Source: Fimenecus sp045631225 (GTDB taxonomy: Bacteria; Bacillota; Clostridia; Oscillospirales; Acutalibacteraceae). From it: a stretch of 64,000 bases of DNA. The notes beneath the pieces were generated by a model that saw only the letters and a list, made by a program, of their open reading frames with translations, ran no database searches and had not been told where the DNA came from. A program made the translations under genes and the position numbers. Location of the stretch: NCBI GenBank assembly GCA_045631225.1, contig JAZQUG010000010.1, positions 30,348-94,347 of the forward strand, written 5' to 3'. The first letter of the stretch is position 1; each line of letters begins with the position of its first letter. Positions 1-9,670 of the stretch are shown in pieces.

Positions 1-1298
1 ACACCTGAAAGAAGGTTTGTGATTGAGTTAGCAGCCTTGCCGAAATAGTTCTGAACAGTCTGAACAAGAGCTTCGTTTCTCACGCCTGTTTTCCACTCAC
101 TGTAGTCATAAACGTCACCCTGAAGAACAGCACCTGCAACGTTTAAAAGCTGGTTTGGAAGACCGCAGATTGTAAGGCAAAGTGTAAGCACTGCAAGATT
201 AACTACAGCATTATGACCTTCCCAGTCAACAAGGAAGCCTTTACCATTATTTCCGAAGATACCGATAAGGAATGTACCTGCATAAGCAAAGCCTGCAAAT
301 ATACCTGATACAACAGCAACCTTTTTAGCACCGAATTTACGGATAAGCTTAGGAGCAAGAGGTACCATAATATAGTTTGGAATACCTGTGAAAAGACCTG
401 CGATAGAACCGTGAGCAACGTTCTTTGAGTTGTGCATCCAGTAGAAGCTTTCACTTGCAACACCAACTGATTTGAAACCTGCAAAGAAACCTGAAAGAAC
501 AAGAATAAACATCGGTCTGTTCTTGAAAACGTTTTTGAATGATTCAATAACGCCAACTTCTTTCATCTGTTCACGAGATGCCAATGGAACTCTTTCACGC
601 ATTGCAGAGAATCCGAAGAAAGCTGTAAATGCAGCAATTACCGTAATTATAACTGCAAAGCCTGTGTATATGTCCTGCATACCGATTGGATTTGCCCAAC
701 CTGATGTTGCTTTTGGAAGAATACCAACAGCAAATGATGCAATAGATGGAAGGAATACACCGAAAAGGTCAGCAAACTTTGATGTAGCAATAAGATTGTC
801 ACGTTCATTGTTGTTTGGCGTAATGTTATAAAGCATAATTGTCCAAGCACCAAAGTATGACATGCCAAGGTTATATACAAAGATTGCAATAATTGTCCAT
901 ACAACTTTTTGCCATTCGTGAACAAGGAACGCCGGTGTTGTAAAGAGCATTACCATAGCAATTGCCCAGAAAGGTGTAGGAATAACAAGCCAAGGACGAA
1001 GACGACCCCAACGAGTTCTTGTACGGTCGATGATAAGACCTGAAATTGAGTCGTCAACAGCATCGTAAATAGACTCAATAAACATAATTACACCGTATGT
1101 ACTACCTGACATTCCAAGGAAGCTGATAGCAAAGAACTGACGGAATGCGTTAACATACTGGCTTAAGTTTTTCTGTCCGAATGATGTAAGAAGATAAGCA
1201 GCAATTTCTTTAGGACGAAGGTATCTTCTGTTAGCAGAAGATATATCCTGCTGATTTACTTCTTCAACAACGGTTGTGGTTGTGTTGTTGTTTTCCAC
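1..1298 (-). CDS. GPH-family sugar:cation symporter (MFS), C-terminus cut by window edge
   Basis: This is an inner-membrane transporter of the glycoside-pentoside-hexuronide:cation symporter family; the substrate cannot be told. The minus-strand frame is open from a GTG at 1298, preceded directly by an in-frame TGA, down to base 1. The family signature DRTRTRWGRLRPW follows the first helices, and a late motif GDVYDYSEWKTG, typical of the second half, is also present. Several hydrophobic helices lie between. The last part is missing because it lies outside the window. A second GPH symporter lies at 58528-60027. A weak AAGG about 13 bases upstream is the only ribosome site seen, so the exact start is uncertain. 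Confidence 0.85.
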   Translation of the reverse strand, partial: MENNNTTTTVVEEVNQQDISSANRRYLRPKEIAAYLLTSFGQKNLSQYVNAFRQFFAISFLGMSGSTYGVIMFIESIYDAVDDSISGLIIDRTRTRWGRLRPWLVIPTPFWAIAMVMLFTTPAFLVHEWQKVVWTIIAIFVYNLGMSYFGAWTIMLYNITPNNNERDNLIATSKFADLFGVFLPSIASFAVGILPKATSGWANPIGMQDIYTGFAVIITVIAAFTAFFGFSAMRERVPLASREQMKEVGVIESFKNVFKNRPMFILVLSGFFAGFKSVGVASESFYWMHNSKNVAHGSIAGLFTGIPNYIMVPLAPKLIRKFGAKKVAVVSGIFAGFAYAGTFLIGIFGNNGKGFLVDWEGHNAVVNLAVLTLCLTICGLPNQLLNVAGAVLQGDVYDYSEWKTGVRNEALVQTVQNYFGKAANSITNLLSG

Positions 1299-1404
1299 TT
1301 TTCAATCACGCCTTTTTAAATTAGTACATATATATCCAATATATAAACATAAATATAACATAAAATGATTTAATAATCAACTGAAAAAGATAAAATAAAT
1401 GTAA

Positions 1405-1851
1405 TTATTTGAACCTTAATGAATAAGCAACAGCTAATTTGTCACAACGTTCGTTTTCAGGGTGTCCCGCATGTCCTTTAACCCACTCAAACTCATATTC
1501 GTGAAGAGATAAAAGATTAAGCAATCTATCCCATAAATCAGGATTAAGTGCAGGTTTTTTATCAGCTTTTCTCCAGTTGTTTGCTTTCCAACCTTCTGCC
1601 CAACCCTTTGTAATTCCGTTTACAACATAGGAAGAATCTGAATATATTTTTACTTTACATTTTCTGTTAAGTGCCTCAAGACCATTGATAACAGCTAAAA
1701 GCTCCATTCTGTTGTTGGTTGTTTCTGCTTCGCCACCTGAAAGCTCTTTTTCAACACCGTTACAGCGTAAAATAGTGCCCCAACCACCAGGTCCCGGATT
1801 ACCTGAACAAGCACCATCTGTGAACATTTCTACATAAGTTAATTTTTCCAT
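1405..1851 (-). CDS. rnhA: ribonuclease HI
   Basis: Endoribonuclease that degrades the RNA strand of RNA-DNA hybrids (R-loops, Okazaki primers) in the cytoplasm. The 148 residues match a normal type 1 RNase H. The metal-binding residues are visible as D12 (FTDGACSGNPG), E50 (NNRMELLA), D72 (IYSDSSYV) and D137 (NERCDKLA), with the catalytic-loop histidine in KGHAGH near 127. The ATG at 1851 is chosen because GAGG lies six bases upstream; a TTG four codons earlier overlaps that site. It appears to be a single gene, running in the same direction as the GPH transporter that follows it. Confidence 0.95.
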   Translation of the reverse strand: MEKLTYVEMFTDGACSGNPGPGGWGTILRCNGVEKELSGGEAETTNNRMELLAVINGLEALNRKCKVKIYSDSSYVVNGITKGWAEGWKANNWRKADKKPALNPDLWDRLLNLLSLHEYEFEWVKGHAGHPENERCDKLAVAYSLRFK

Positions 1852-2095
1852 AAAAAACCTCAATGAATAAATACGAAAATTTTATAACAAACTAATTTTA
1901 ACACGAATTATCAACTTTAACAATATGTATTTTCTAATTGACATTAAGGAGAAAAAATAGTATCATATAATGACAACTATATTGAGATAGTATGGGCTTT
2001 TGTAACCATTTTACAATATTTGAAATTTCTCTGACTCAGTCCTTAGGTCAGATACATATAATTTATAATAATCAATCATTAATAAAGGAGGAAAT

Positions 2096-3943
2096 ATGGC
2101 TAAACAAAAGAATGAAAAAGTAGTTCAGACAAACGAAACAAAGAAAAAGAACGTAAATAAAAATAAGTCAAATAAGCCTAATAAAAACAAAAAAGGCGTT
2201 TTTAATAAAAAACAGTCAAAGAGTAATGTTCAAAAGACAAGAAAAGAATCAAAACCACAAAAGAATAAATCACTTAAAAAGCCTGACGTTAATGTAAGAA
2301 TTGCATTTTTAGGCGGACTTAATGAAGTCGGTAAAAATATGACTTTATATGAGTGTCAGAATGATATGATTTTAGTGGATTGCGGTCTTGCATTCCCTGA
2401 ACCTGATATGCTTGGTGTTGACCTTGTAATCCCTGATTTCACTTATGTTGAGCAGAATATTGATAAGATAAAGGGTATTTTTATTACTCACGGTCATGAG
2501 GACCATATCGGTGGTCTTGCATATCTTCTTCAGAGAGTCAACATTCCTGTTTACGGTACAAAGCTTACAATCGGACTTATTGAAGGTAAGCTCAAGGAGC
2601 ATAAAATCCTTGATAAAGCAGAGCTTCATGTTATTGAACCAAAGGATAAGGTTGCATTGGGTTGCTTTGAGGTTGAAGCAATTCATGTGAATCACTCGAT
2701 TCCTGATGCATTGGCACTTGCAATTAATTCACCTGCAGGTCTTATTTTACAGACAGGTGACTTTAAAATAGACACAACACCGATTGATGGTGAAGTAATC
2801 GACCTTGCAAGAATAGCAAAACTCGGTGAGAAAGGTGTTCTTTGTCTTTTATCAGACTCAACAAATGCTCAAAGGCCGGGTTATACATCAAGTGAACGTA
2901 CTGTTGGTGAGTCTTTCGCAAGACTTTTCCAGAAAGCAGACGGTAAACGACTTATAGTTGCAACATTTGCATCAAATATTCACAGAGTTCAGCAGATTAT
3001 TGATGTTGCAAAATCAGTTGGCAGAAAAGTGGCTCTTTCAGGCAGAAGCCTTGAAAATGTTGTTGAAACTGCTTCGAGACTCGGGTATTTAAATATTCCT
3101 GAAGGAATCCTTATAAATATTGACTCTGTTTCAAGATATCCTCACGATAAGCTTGTTATTATTACAACAGGTAGTCAGGGTGAACCAATGTCAGCACTTT
3201 ACAGAATGGCATTCTCTGAGCATCGTCGTGTTGAGATCGGAACAGGTGACTATGTAATTATTTCTGCAACTCCGATTCCCGGTAATGAGAAAACGGTTGG
3301 CAAGGTAGTTGATGAGCTTTTAAAGCGTGGTGCCGAAGTAGTATATGAAAAAATGTATGAGGTTCACGTTTCAGGACACGCTTGTCAGGAAGAGCTTCGT
3401 CTTATAATGAGCCTTGCAAAACCTAAATTCTTTATTCCTGTTCATGGTGAACAGAAACACTTAAGAAGTCATGCCGCTGTTGCTGAAAGTATGGGAATTG
3501 CTCCGGGAAACATTTTTATTGCAGATAATGGCAGACAGGTAGAACTTTCAAAACGAAAAATGTCAGTTGTAGAAGATGTTCCGGCAGGTAAAGTTTTCGT
3601 TGATGGCTATGGTGTTGGTGATGTTGGCAGTGCAGTTATCCGTGAAAGAAAACGTCTTGCTGAAGATGGTCTTATAATTATAAGTGCTGTTATAGAAAAA
3701 GATACAGGTATGCTGGTTTCCGGTCCTGATATTGTATCCCGTGGTTTCGTCTATGTGCGTGATTCAGAACAGCTTATAGCAGAAGCAAAGCTTGTTGCAC
3801 AGATTGTTATTGATGAGTGCATTTATGAAGGCAGAATTGAATGGAGTACAATAAGAAACAGAATGAGGGATGATATTTCCCGACTTCTTTATGACAGAAC
3901 AAAGCGCAGTCCGATGGTTATTCCAATAATCAGTTCAGTGTAA
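2096..3943 (+). CDS. rnj: ribonuclease J
   Basis: Ribonuclease J is a dual endo/5'-3' exoribonuclease central to mRNA decay and rRNA maturation in Firmicutes. The metallo-beta-lactamase metal motif HGHEDH is at residues 132-137, followed by the beta-CASP region and the C-terminal domain; SGHACQEEL and PVHGEQKHL supply further metal and phosphate contacts. Odd for the family is an N-terminal extension of about 65 residues made almost only of Lys, Asn, Gln and Ser, probably disordered and RNA-binding. A strong AAAGGAGG sits seven bases before the ATG. It opens the operon that continues with gdpP three bases later. Confidence 0.95.
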   Translation: MAKQKNEKVVQTNETKKKNVNKNKSNKPNKNKKGVFNKKQSKSNVQKTRKESKPQKNKSLKKPDVNVRIAFLGGLNEVGKNMTLYECQNDMILVDCGLAFPEPDMLGVDLVIPDFTYVEQNIDKIKGIFITHGHEDHIGGLAYLLQRVNIPVYGTKLTIGLIEGKLKEHKILDKAELHVIEPKDKVALGCFEVEAIHVNHSIPDALALAINSPAGLILQTGDFKIDTTPIDGEVIDLARIAKLGEKGVLCLLSDSTNAQRPGYTSSERTVGESFARLFQKADGKRLIVATFASNIHRVQQIIDVAKSVGRKVALSGRSLENVVETASRLGYLNIPEGILINIDSVSRYPHDKLVIITTGSQGEPMSALYRMAFSEHRRVEIGTGDYVIISATPIPGNEKTVGKVVDELLKRGAEVVYEKMYEVHVSGHACQEELRLIMSLAKPKFFIPVHGEQKHLRSHAAVAESMGIAPGNIFIADNGRQVELSKRKMSVVEDVPAGKVFVDGYGVGDVGSAVIRERKRLAEDGLIIISAVIEKDTGMLVSGPDIVSRGFVYVRDSEQLIAEAKLVAQIVIDECIYEGRIEWSTIRNRMRDDISRLLYDRTKRSPMVIPIISSV

Positions 3944-3955
3944 AAGGTGAATATT

Positions 3956-5947
3956 ATGGAAAAAACAAGCAATAACAAAAAGAACAATAACATCAAAAGA
4001 ATTTTGAAGGTTTATCCGATAACAATTCCTGCAATTGTTGTCAGTCTTGTTCTGTCTGTTGCTATGTTTTTCTATAATTCATATTTCGCAGTTGCAGGAA
4101 TAGTATTAATTACTGTATTCATTATAATTGCCGTAATAAAGAGCAATTCTAACTTTAAAAAACTTGAAAATACAGTTTTGGCACTTGATAAGAAATTGAC
4201 GGCAGACAATCAGAATGGTGAACTTAAAAATTTCCCTATACCTGTAATTCTTTTTGATAGTGCAGATAGTATTGTCTGGTATAACACCAGATTCCGTGAT
4301 GAATTTGTTCAGGACTATTCTTTTGATAATGTTGATGTTAAACAATTTACATCAGGGCAGGGTGCAGATGTTGTTCGTGAAAACAGATTTATAGAGTGTG
4401 AATGTAATGATAAGAAATATACTGCATTTTCGGGCAAGACACAGTATAAAAACGAAACTGTTTATTCACTTTATTTTATAGAAGATACAGAACTTAAGAA
4501 TTACAAGTTATCATATCTTTCTTCTCGTCCTGTACTTATGCTTATCAACCTTGATAGTGTTGAAGATGTTTTTGTGGATTTTAAAGAAAGTCAACAATCA
4601 GAAGTTCTTGGTGACGTAGAAGCAATCGTTGAAGGCTGGTTCTCAAAATATGATTGTATTTTCCGAAAAATGTCAAACAGTAAGTTTTTAGTGTTTGCAG
4701 AATCGGATATGCTTCAAAAGATGAAAGATGATAAATTCTCCGTTTTGACACAAGTTCGTTCCTATACATATAAGGACAGAATGTTAGGTATAACATTGTC
4801 TGTAGGTATAGGTCTTGGTGAAAATCTTTCACAGTGCGAGACGATAGCCCGTAAATCCCTTGATATGGCAATGGGACGTGGTGGTGACCAGGTTGTTGTA
4901 AAGACAACTAACAGTGACTTTGAATTCTTTGGTGGTGTATCAAAGGGAATTGAAAAAAGAAATAAAGTCCGTTCAAGAATGATTGCATCAGCTATTAAAG
5001 AAACAATCAAATCAAGTGATAATGTTCTGATAATGGGACATCGTTTTGCTGATTTGGATTCACTTGGTTCATCAGTTGGTATGGCAATGATTTGTGAATC
5101 TCTCAATAAAGATGCAAAAATTGTTATGTCATCCAAAACAACTCTTGCTATGCCGTTGGCAAAGCATATGATTGCAAACAATATGGATGATTTACTTATT
5201 GAGCCTGAAAACGTTGATGAGTATCTTTCAGCAAAAACTCTTCTTGTGATTGTTGATACACATAGAAAAAGCTTCCTTGAATATCCTGAGCTTTTTGACC
5301 TTGCCCATAAAGTTGTTGTTATTGACCATCACAGAAAGACTGTTGACCATATTAATAAAGCAGTTATTTTCTATCACGAACCAAATGCTTCTTCAGCGTC
5401 AGAAATGGTGACAGAGCTTATTCAGTATATTAATATTGATGTGAGCGTACCTAAGGTTTGTGCAGAAGCACTTATGTCAGGTATCACGCTTGATACAAAG
5501 AACTTTGTTATGAAAACAGGTGTCCGTACATTTGAGGCAGCAGCTTATCTTCGTTCGCTTGGTGCTGATACGGTTTCAGTTAAACAATTGTTCTCAAACA
5601 GTATGAAAACCCAACAGGCAAAGAGTGAAGTGGTTAAAAATGCCGCAATGTATAATGACTCAGCAATTGGTGTAGTAGATTTTGAATCTGATGATGTGCG
5701 GATTGTCGCAAGTCAGGCTGCTGATGAGCTTTTGAATATTGACGGTGTTCACGGCTCTTTTGTCTTATTTAAGACGGGTAATACAATTAATATTTCAGCC
5801 CGTTCATATGGTGAAATAAATGTTCAGCTTGTAATGGAAGAGCTTGGTGGCGGTGGTCATCTGACTATGGCTGCAGCACAGCTTGAAAATGAAACATTTG
5901 ATAGTGTTCTTGGTCTTTTAAAACAAGCTATTGATAAAGTCAGATAA
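3956..5947 (+). CDS. gdpP: GdpP-type cyclic-di-AMP phosphodiesterase
   Basis: Membrane-bound DHH/DHHA1 phosphodiesterase that hydrolyses c-di-AMP and so affects osmotic and cell-wall homeostasis. Two N-terminal helices (about residues 20-60) are followed by a PAS-like segment, a degenerate GGDEF domain, and the DHH module with GHRFADLDSLGS and VIDHHRKT, ending in the DHHA1 glycine motif GGGGHLTMAA. The 663-residue length is usual. The ATG at 3956 is preferred over the GTG at 3947 because that GTG is part of the AAAGGTG ribosome site. It is co-transcribed with rnj and rplI, a common order in Clostridia. Confidence 0.93.
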   Translation: MEKTSNNKKNNNIKRILKVYPITIPAIVVSLVLSVAMFFYNSYFAVAGIVLITVFIIIAVIKSNSNFKKLENTVLALDKKLTADNQNGELKNFPIPVILFDSADSIVWYNTRFRDEFVQDYSFDNVDVKQFTSGQGADVVRENRFIECECNDKKYTAFSGKTQYKNETVYSLYFIEDTELKNYKLSYLSSRPVLMLINLDSVEDVFVDFKESQQSEVLGDVEAIVEGWFSKYDCIFRKMSNSKFLVFAESDMLQKMKDDKFSVLTQVRSYTYKDRMLGITLSVGIGLGENLSQCETIARKSLDMAMGRGGDQVVVKTTNSDFEFFGGVSKGIEKRNKVRSRMIASAIKETIKSSDNVLIMGHRFADLDSLGSSVGMAMICESLNKDAKIVMSSKTTLAMPLAKHMIANNMDDLLIEPENVDEYLSAKTLLVIVDTHRKSFLEYPELFDLAHKVVVIDHHRKTVDHINKAVIFYHEPNASSASEMVTELIQYINIDVSVPKVCAEALMSGITLDTKNFVMKTGVRTFEAAAYLRSLGADTVSVKQLFSNSMKTQQAKSEVVKNAAMYNDSAIGVVDFESDDVRIVASQAADELLNIDGVHGSFVLFKTGNTINISARSYGEINVQLVMEELGGGGHLTMAAAQLENETFDSVLGLLKQAIDKVR

Positions 5948-5966
5948 ACGAAAAGAGGTTATAAAT

Positions 5967-6407
5967 ATGGATGTAATTTTAAAGGCAGACGTAAAAGGTC
6001 TTGGTAAAAAAGGTGAAAAAGTAAAGGCTTCTGACGGATATGCAAGAAACTTCCTTTTTCCAAAAGGTTTGGCAGTTGAAGCAAATGCTCAGAGCTTAAC
6101 AGAGCTTCGTAATCGTGAACAGTCAAATCAGCACAAAATCGACGTTGAAGTTGCTGCTGCAAACGACTCAAAAGCAAAGCTTCAAGGGAAAATAATCAAG
6201 ATTACTGCAAAAGCAGGTAGTAACGGAAAGCTCTTCGGTTCAGTAACATCAAAGGAAGTTGCTGCTGAAATCGCAAAACAGTATGCGGTTAAAGTTGATA
6301 AAAGAAAGATTTCAATGGATGATATCAAGACATTTGGTTCATTTAAGATTGAAGTTAAGCTTTATACAAATATAGTTGCTGAAATGACAGTAATGGTTGG
6401 GGAATAA
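5967..6407 (+). CDS. rplI: 50S ribosomal protein bL9
   Basis: Structural protein of the large ribosomal subunit that binds 23S rRNA. The 146 residues begin MDVILKADVKGLGKKG and carry the family signature GYARNFLFPKGLAVEA at about 22-37, the long connecting helix, and a C-terminal rRNA-binding domain (GKLFGSVTSKEVA). AAGAGG lies eight bases before the ATG; earlier in-frame starts would overlap the end of gdpP without a ribosome site. It sits between gdpP and dnaB, a widely conserved arrangement. Confidence 0.96.
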   Translation: MDVILKADVKGLGKKGEKVKASDGYARNFLFPKGLAVEANAQSLTELRNREQSNQHKIDVEVAAANDSKAKLQGKIIKITAKAGSNGKLFGSVTSKEVAAEIAKQYAVKVDKRKISMDDIKTFGSFKIEVKLYTNIVAEMTVMVGE

Positions 6408-6409
6408 AA

Positions 6410-7789
6410 ATGGAAAGCAATTTAACAAGCTTTGAAAATCTGAATTTACCATATAGCCTTGATGCAGAACAGGCAGTTCTTGGTGCTTTGCTTAAGGACC
6501 CGGAGTGTCTTCCTATTGTTTCTGATATGCTGAAGATTGACCATTTGTATCTTCCACAGCATAAGGCTATATACACAGCAATTCTTAATATTGATACAAT
6601 AGGTGGTCGTATTGACCCTCTTGTAGTTCTTGAAGAACTTAAAAAAGAAGGCGTTTATGACGATATCGGCGGCAAAACATATCTTATGAAAATTGCTGAT
6701 GCAGTACCATCCACAAAGAATGTAGAATCATACATAAAAATCATAATTGATAAGTTTTATCTTCGTACTCTTATGGTTACAGCAAGAGAGATTCTTGATG
6801 CAACAAGCAACGGTAACGATTCTCCCGATTCACTGCTTGATTTGGCTGAACAGAAGATTTATGATATCCGTCGTGGTAAAAACACTTCCGGTCCTGCAAA
6901 AATCAGTGATATTGTTATGTCAGATGTTTTTGAACGTCTTAAAAAACTTGCAAGTGCTGACCCTAAAGAAAAAGAACAGTATATCGGAATTCCAACAGGA
7001 TTTTCATATCTTGATAAGGTTCTTGGTGGAGGATTTCATCGTTCTGACTTTATAGTTGTCGGTGCTCGTCCTGCTATGGGTAAGACGAGTTTTGCTCTTA
7101 ATGTTGCAAGAAATATCGCAATGAAAGGCAAAAAAGTTCTTTTCTTCTCTCTGGAAATGTCAAAAGAGCAGTTGGCACAGCGTATTATTTCAACCGAGGC
7201 ACGAATTGTTAGTAATAAACTTCGAACAGGTGATATTACAGATTCTGACTGGGAAAAGCTCGGACTTGCATTGCAGAATCTTATAAATTGTGAATTGTAT
7301 TTTGATGATACTGCAAATATCAATGTGCCGGAAATGAAGGCACGAGCACTTCGTATGAAAGATATTGATTGTATCGTAATCGACTACCTTCAGCTTATGT
7401 CAGGTACAAAGCGTACAGATAATCGTGTTAACGAAGTTTCAGAAATTACACGTTCACTTAAGATGATGGCAAAAGACCTCAATATTCCTGTTGTGACCTG
7501 TTCACAGTTGTCCCGTGGTGTTGCAAAGAATTCAGGTGACCACCGTCCACAGATGACAGACCTTCGTGAATCAGGTACAATCGAGCAGGATGCTGATATC
7601 GTCCTTATGCTTCATCGTGAAGATTATTATAAAAATGACCCTGATGCAGAAACTGACCCTGAATCAGTGAATATTGCCGAGGTTATTGTTGGTAAAAACA
7701 GACATGGTTCTACTGAAACTGTAAAGGTTGCGTGGAATCCTGAATTTACAATGTTCTCAACTCTTGAAAGGATACAAGATGACAGATAA
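6410..7789 (+). CDS. dnaB: replicative DNA helicase DnaB
   Basis: Hexameric 5'-3' helicase of the replication fork. It has an N-terminal helical domain (residues about 10-110, LPYSLDAEQAVLGALL), a linker, and a RecA-fold ATPase with Walker A GARPAMGKTSFAL, Walker B IDCIVIDYLQLMSG and a C-terminal DLRESGTIEQDADIV segment including the arginine-finger region. At 459 residues it is the usual length and has no intein. The start lies two bases after the rplI stop, and the end overlaps tilS by 11 bases, so translation is probably coupled. Confidence 0.97.
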   Translation: MESNLTSFENLNLPYSLDAEQAVLGALLKDPECLPIVSDMLKIDHLYLPQHKAIYTAILNIDTIGGRIDPLVVLEELKKEGVYDDIGGKTYLMKIADAVPSTKNVESYIKIIIDKFYLRTLMVTAREILDATSNGNDSPDSLLDLAEQKIYDIRRGKNTSGPAKISDIVMSDVFERLKKLASADPKEKEQYIGIPTGFSYLDKVLGGGFHRSDFIVVGARPAMGKTSFALNVARNIAMKGKKVLFFSLEMSKEQLAQRIISTEARIVSNKLRTGDITDSDWEKLGLALQNLINCELYFDDTANINVPEMKARALRMKDIDCIVIDYLQLMSGTKRTDNRVNEVSEITRSLKMMAKDLNIPVVTCSQLSRGVAKNSGDHRPQMTDLRESGTIEQDADIVLMLHREDYYKNDPDAETDPESVNIAEVIVGKNRHGSTETVKVAWNPEFTMFSTLERIQDDR

Positions 7790-9119
7790 AGTTTTAAAGA
7801 CAATTGAAGATTGTCAGATGCTCTTGGGGTGTCATACTTTAGGTGTTGGACTTTCCGGAGGAGCTGATTCTGTTTGTCTTGCTCATATTTTATCGAAAAA
7901 CAAAGAAAAACTCGGAGTAAATGTTATTAAGGGAATACATATTCACCATGGTATTCGTGGTGATGAAGCAGACCGAGACCTTGAATTTTCAAAAAATATA
8001 TGTGAAAAATTCGGGCTTGAGTTTATACCGTGTTATGCAGATATTCCGACAGAAGCGAAAAAAACAGGCGAGAGCATCGAGGAATGTGCAAGACGAATCC
8101 GTTATGATTTTTTTGAAAAATCAGGATGTGATAGAGTCGCAACAGCGCATAACCTTAATGATAATGCAGAAACTTTTATTTTTAATCTGACCCGAGGTGC
8201 TTCTCTTTCGGGACTTTGCGGTATTCCATATACAAGGGATATTTATATAAGACCACTTCTGAATTGTTCAAGAGATGAAATAGAAGAATATATTCTTGTT
8301 AATCAATTGGAATATGTTGTTGACAGCACTAATTTGTGTGATGATTATACAAGGAATAAGATTCGACACAATATTTTACCTTTGTTGTTTGAGCTGAATC
8401 CGTCATTTGATAAATCATTTGCAAAATGTCTTGAGTCACTCAACCTTTCAAAAGAATATATTACGGAAAATGCTTGTGCTCTTTTTGAAAAATCAAAATG
8501 TGACGGATATTATGATTGCAGCGTTTTTAAAGATTGCCATAAAGCTCTTAAATATCAGATAGTTACATTGATTTTAAAAGAAGAGAATGTAAAAAACATA
8601 AGTCGTGAGCATCTTGATGCGATTCTTGGAATTATTGATAATAACGGTTCTGTAAATGTTAGCGGTAACATTAAAGTCAATGTTGAACGCAAGAAAATGT
8701 TCTTTGGTGAATTGCCAAAAACAGATTATTTTGAAATTTCAGTTGATTTTGAAGAAAGTGTTATCTCAACACCTGTTGGTGATTATCTTATTAATATTTT
8801 TACTGAAAAAGATTTACAAAACTTTAATAAACAGGATATAGACTTTTTTATAGATTATGATAAAATATCAAATAGTGCCGTTGTGAGAAATCGTCGTGAT
8901 GGTGATTCTTATCAATTACCAAACAGACCAAACAAATCGTTCAAAAAACTTTTTAATGAAAGCAAAACTTCTTTGTCTGAAAGAGATAGGATGTTAATAT
9001 TATCTGACGATAATGGTATATTATGGACTGAATTTTTTGGTGTTTCAAAAAAGTGTAAAACAGACGAAAATACAAAAAAATTCATTAAAATATCAAAGGT
9101 GGGGAAAAATAATGATTAA
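7779..9119 (+). CDS. tilS: tRNA(Ile)-lysidine synthetase
   Basis: Converts C34 of the CAU-anticodon tRNA-Ile to lysidine so that it reads AUA, using ATP and lysine. The PP-loop SGGADS appears at the N-terminus (GVGLSGGADSVCLAHIL), followed by the HHGIRGDEADRD segment and the TAHNLNDNAETFIFNLTRG motif of the N-type ATP pyrophosphatases, then TilS-type substrate-binding and C-terminal domains (RNRRDGDSYQLP). 446 residues. The ATG at 7779 has AAAGGA seven bases upstream and overlaps the end of dnaB. The gene end overlaps hpt by eight bases. Confidence 0.94.
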   Translation: MTDKVLKTIEDCQMLLGCHTLGVGLSGGADSVCLAHILSKNKEKLGVNVIKGIHIHHGIRGDEADRDLEFSKNICEKFGLEFIPCYADIPTEAKKTGESIEECARRIRYDFFEKSGCDRVATAHNLNDNAETFIFNLTRGASLSGLCGIPYTRDIYIRPLLNCSRDEIEEYILVNQLEYVVDSTNLCDDYTRNKIRHNILPLLFELNPSFDKSFAKCLESLNLSKEYITENACALFEKSKCDGYYDCSVFKDCHKALKYQIVTLILKEENVKNISREHLDAILGIIDNNGSVNVSGNIKVNVERKKMFFGELPKTDYFEISVDFEESVISTPVGDYLINIFTEKDLQNFNKQDIDFFIDYDKISNSAVVRNRRDGDSYQLPNRPNKSFKKLFNESKTSLSERDRMLILSDDNGILWTEFFGVSKKCKTDENTKKFIKISKVGKNND

Positions 9120-9663
9120 CGATATTGATAGAGTTCTTTTATCAGAAGAAGATTTAAAGAAAATAGTAGAAAGACTTGGTGCAGAAATTACAAAGGACTA
9201 TCAGGGTAAGAAACTTGTCCTTGTAAGCGTGCTTAAAGGCTCCGTTATATTTATGGCAGATTTGATGCGTGAAATTAAAGTCCCTTGTACAATTGACTTT
9301 ATGGCAGTATCAAGTTATGGTTCAGGTGTAAAAACATCAGGTGTTGTAAAAATTATCAAAGACCTTGATACAGACGTGGTTGAGGGAGCAGATTTGCTTA
9401 TTGTTGAAGATATTCTTGATAGTGGTGTTACATTGGAATACTTAATGAAAGTATTATCTGCAAGAAATCCTAACAGTATTAAAATCTGTACATTGCTTGA
9501 TAAGCCTGAAAGAAGAAAGGCAAATGTATATGCTGATTATTCAGGAGCTCAGGTTCCCGATGCCTTTGTTGTTGGCTATGGATTGGATTTTGATGAGAAA
9601 TACAGAAATTTACCGTTTGTAGGTGCGTTAAAACCTGCAGTATACGAAAAACCACAGGAGTGA
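9112..9663 (+). CDS. hpt: hypoxanthine phosphoribosyltransferase
   Basis: Purine-salvage enzyme that makes IMP (and GMP) from hypoxanthine or guanine with PRPP. The PRPP-binding loop is LLIVEDILDSGVTL, and the C-terminal DAFVVGYGLDFDEKYRNLPFVG motif is characteristic of the family. 183 residues, normal length. The ATG at 9112 follows a GGTGGGG site and overlaps the end of tilS. The tilS-hpt-ftsH order is conserved across Firmicutes and supports all three calls. Confidence 0.96.
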   Translation: MINDIDRVLLSEEDLKKIVERLGAEITKDYQGKKLVLVSVLKGSVIFMADLMREIKVPCTIDFMAVSSYGSGVKTSGVVKIIKDLDTDVVEGADLLIVEDILDSGVTLEYLMKVLSARNPNSIKICTLLDKPERRKANVYADYSGAQVPDAFVVGYGLDFDEKYRNLPFVGALKPAVYEKPQE

Positions 9664-9670
9664 TAAAGAC

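Noticed and set aside
472..831. Plus-strand frame of 119 residues
   Set aside because: It lies opposite the GPH symporter gene, whose frame spans the whole region with clear family motifs.
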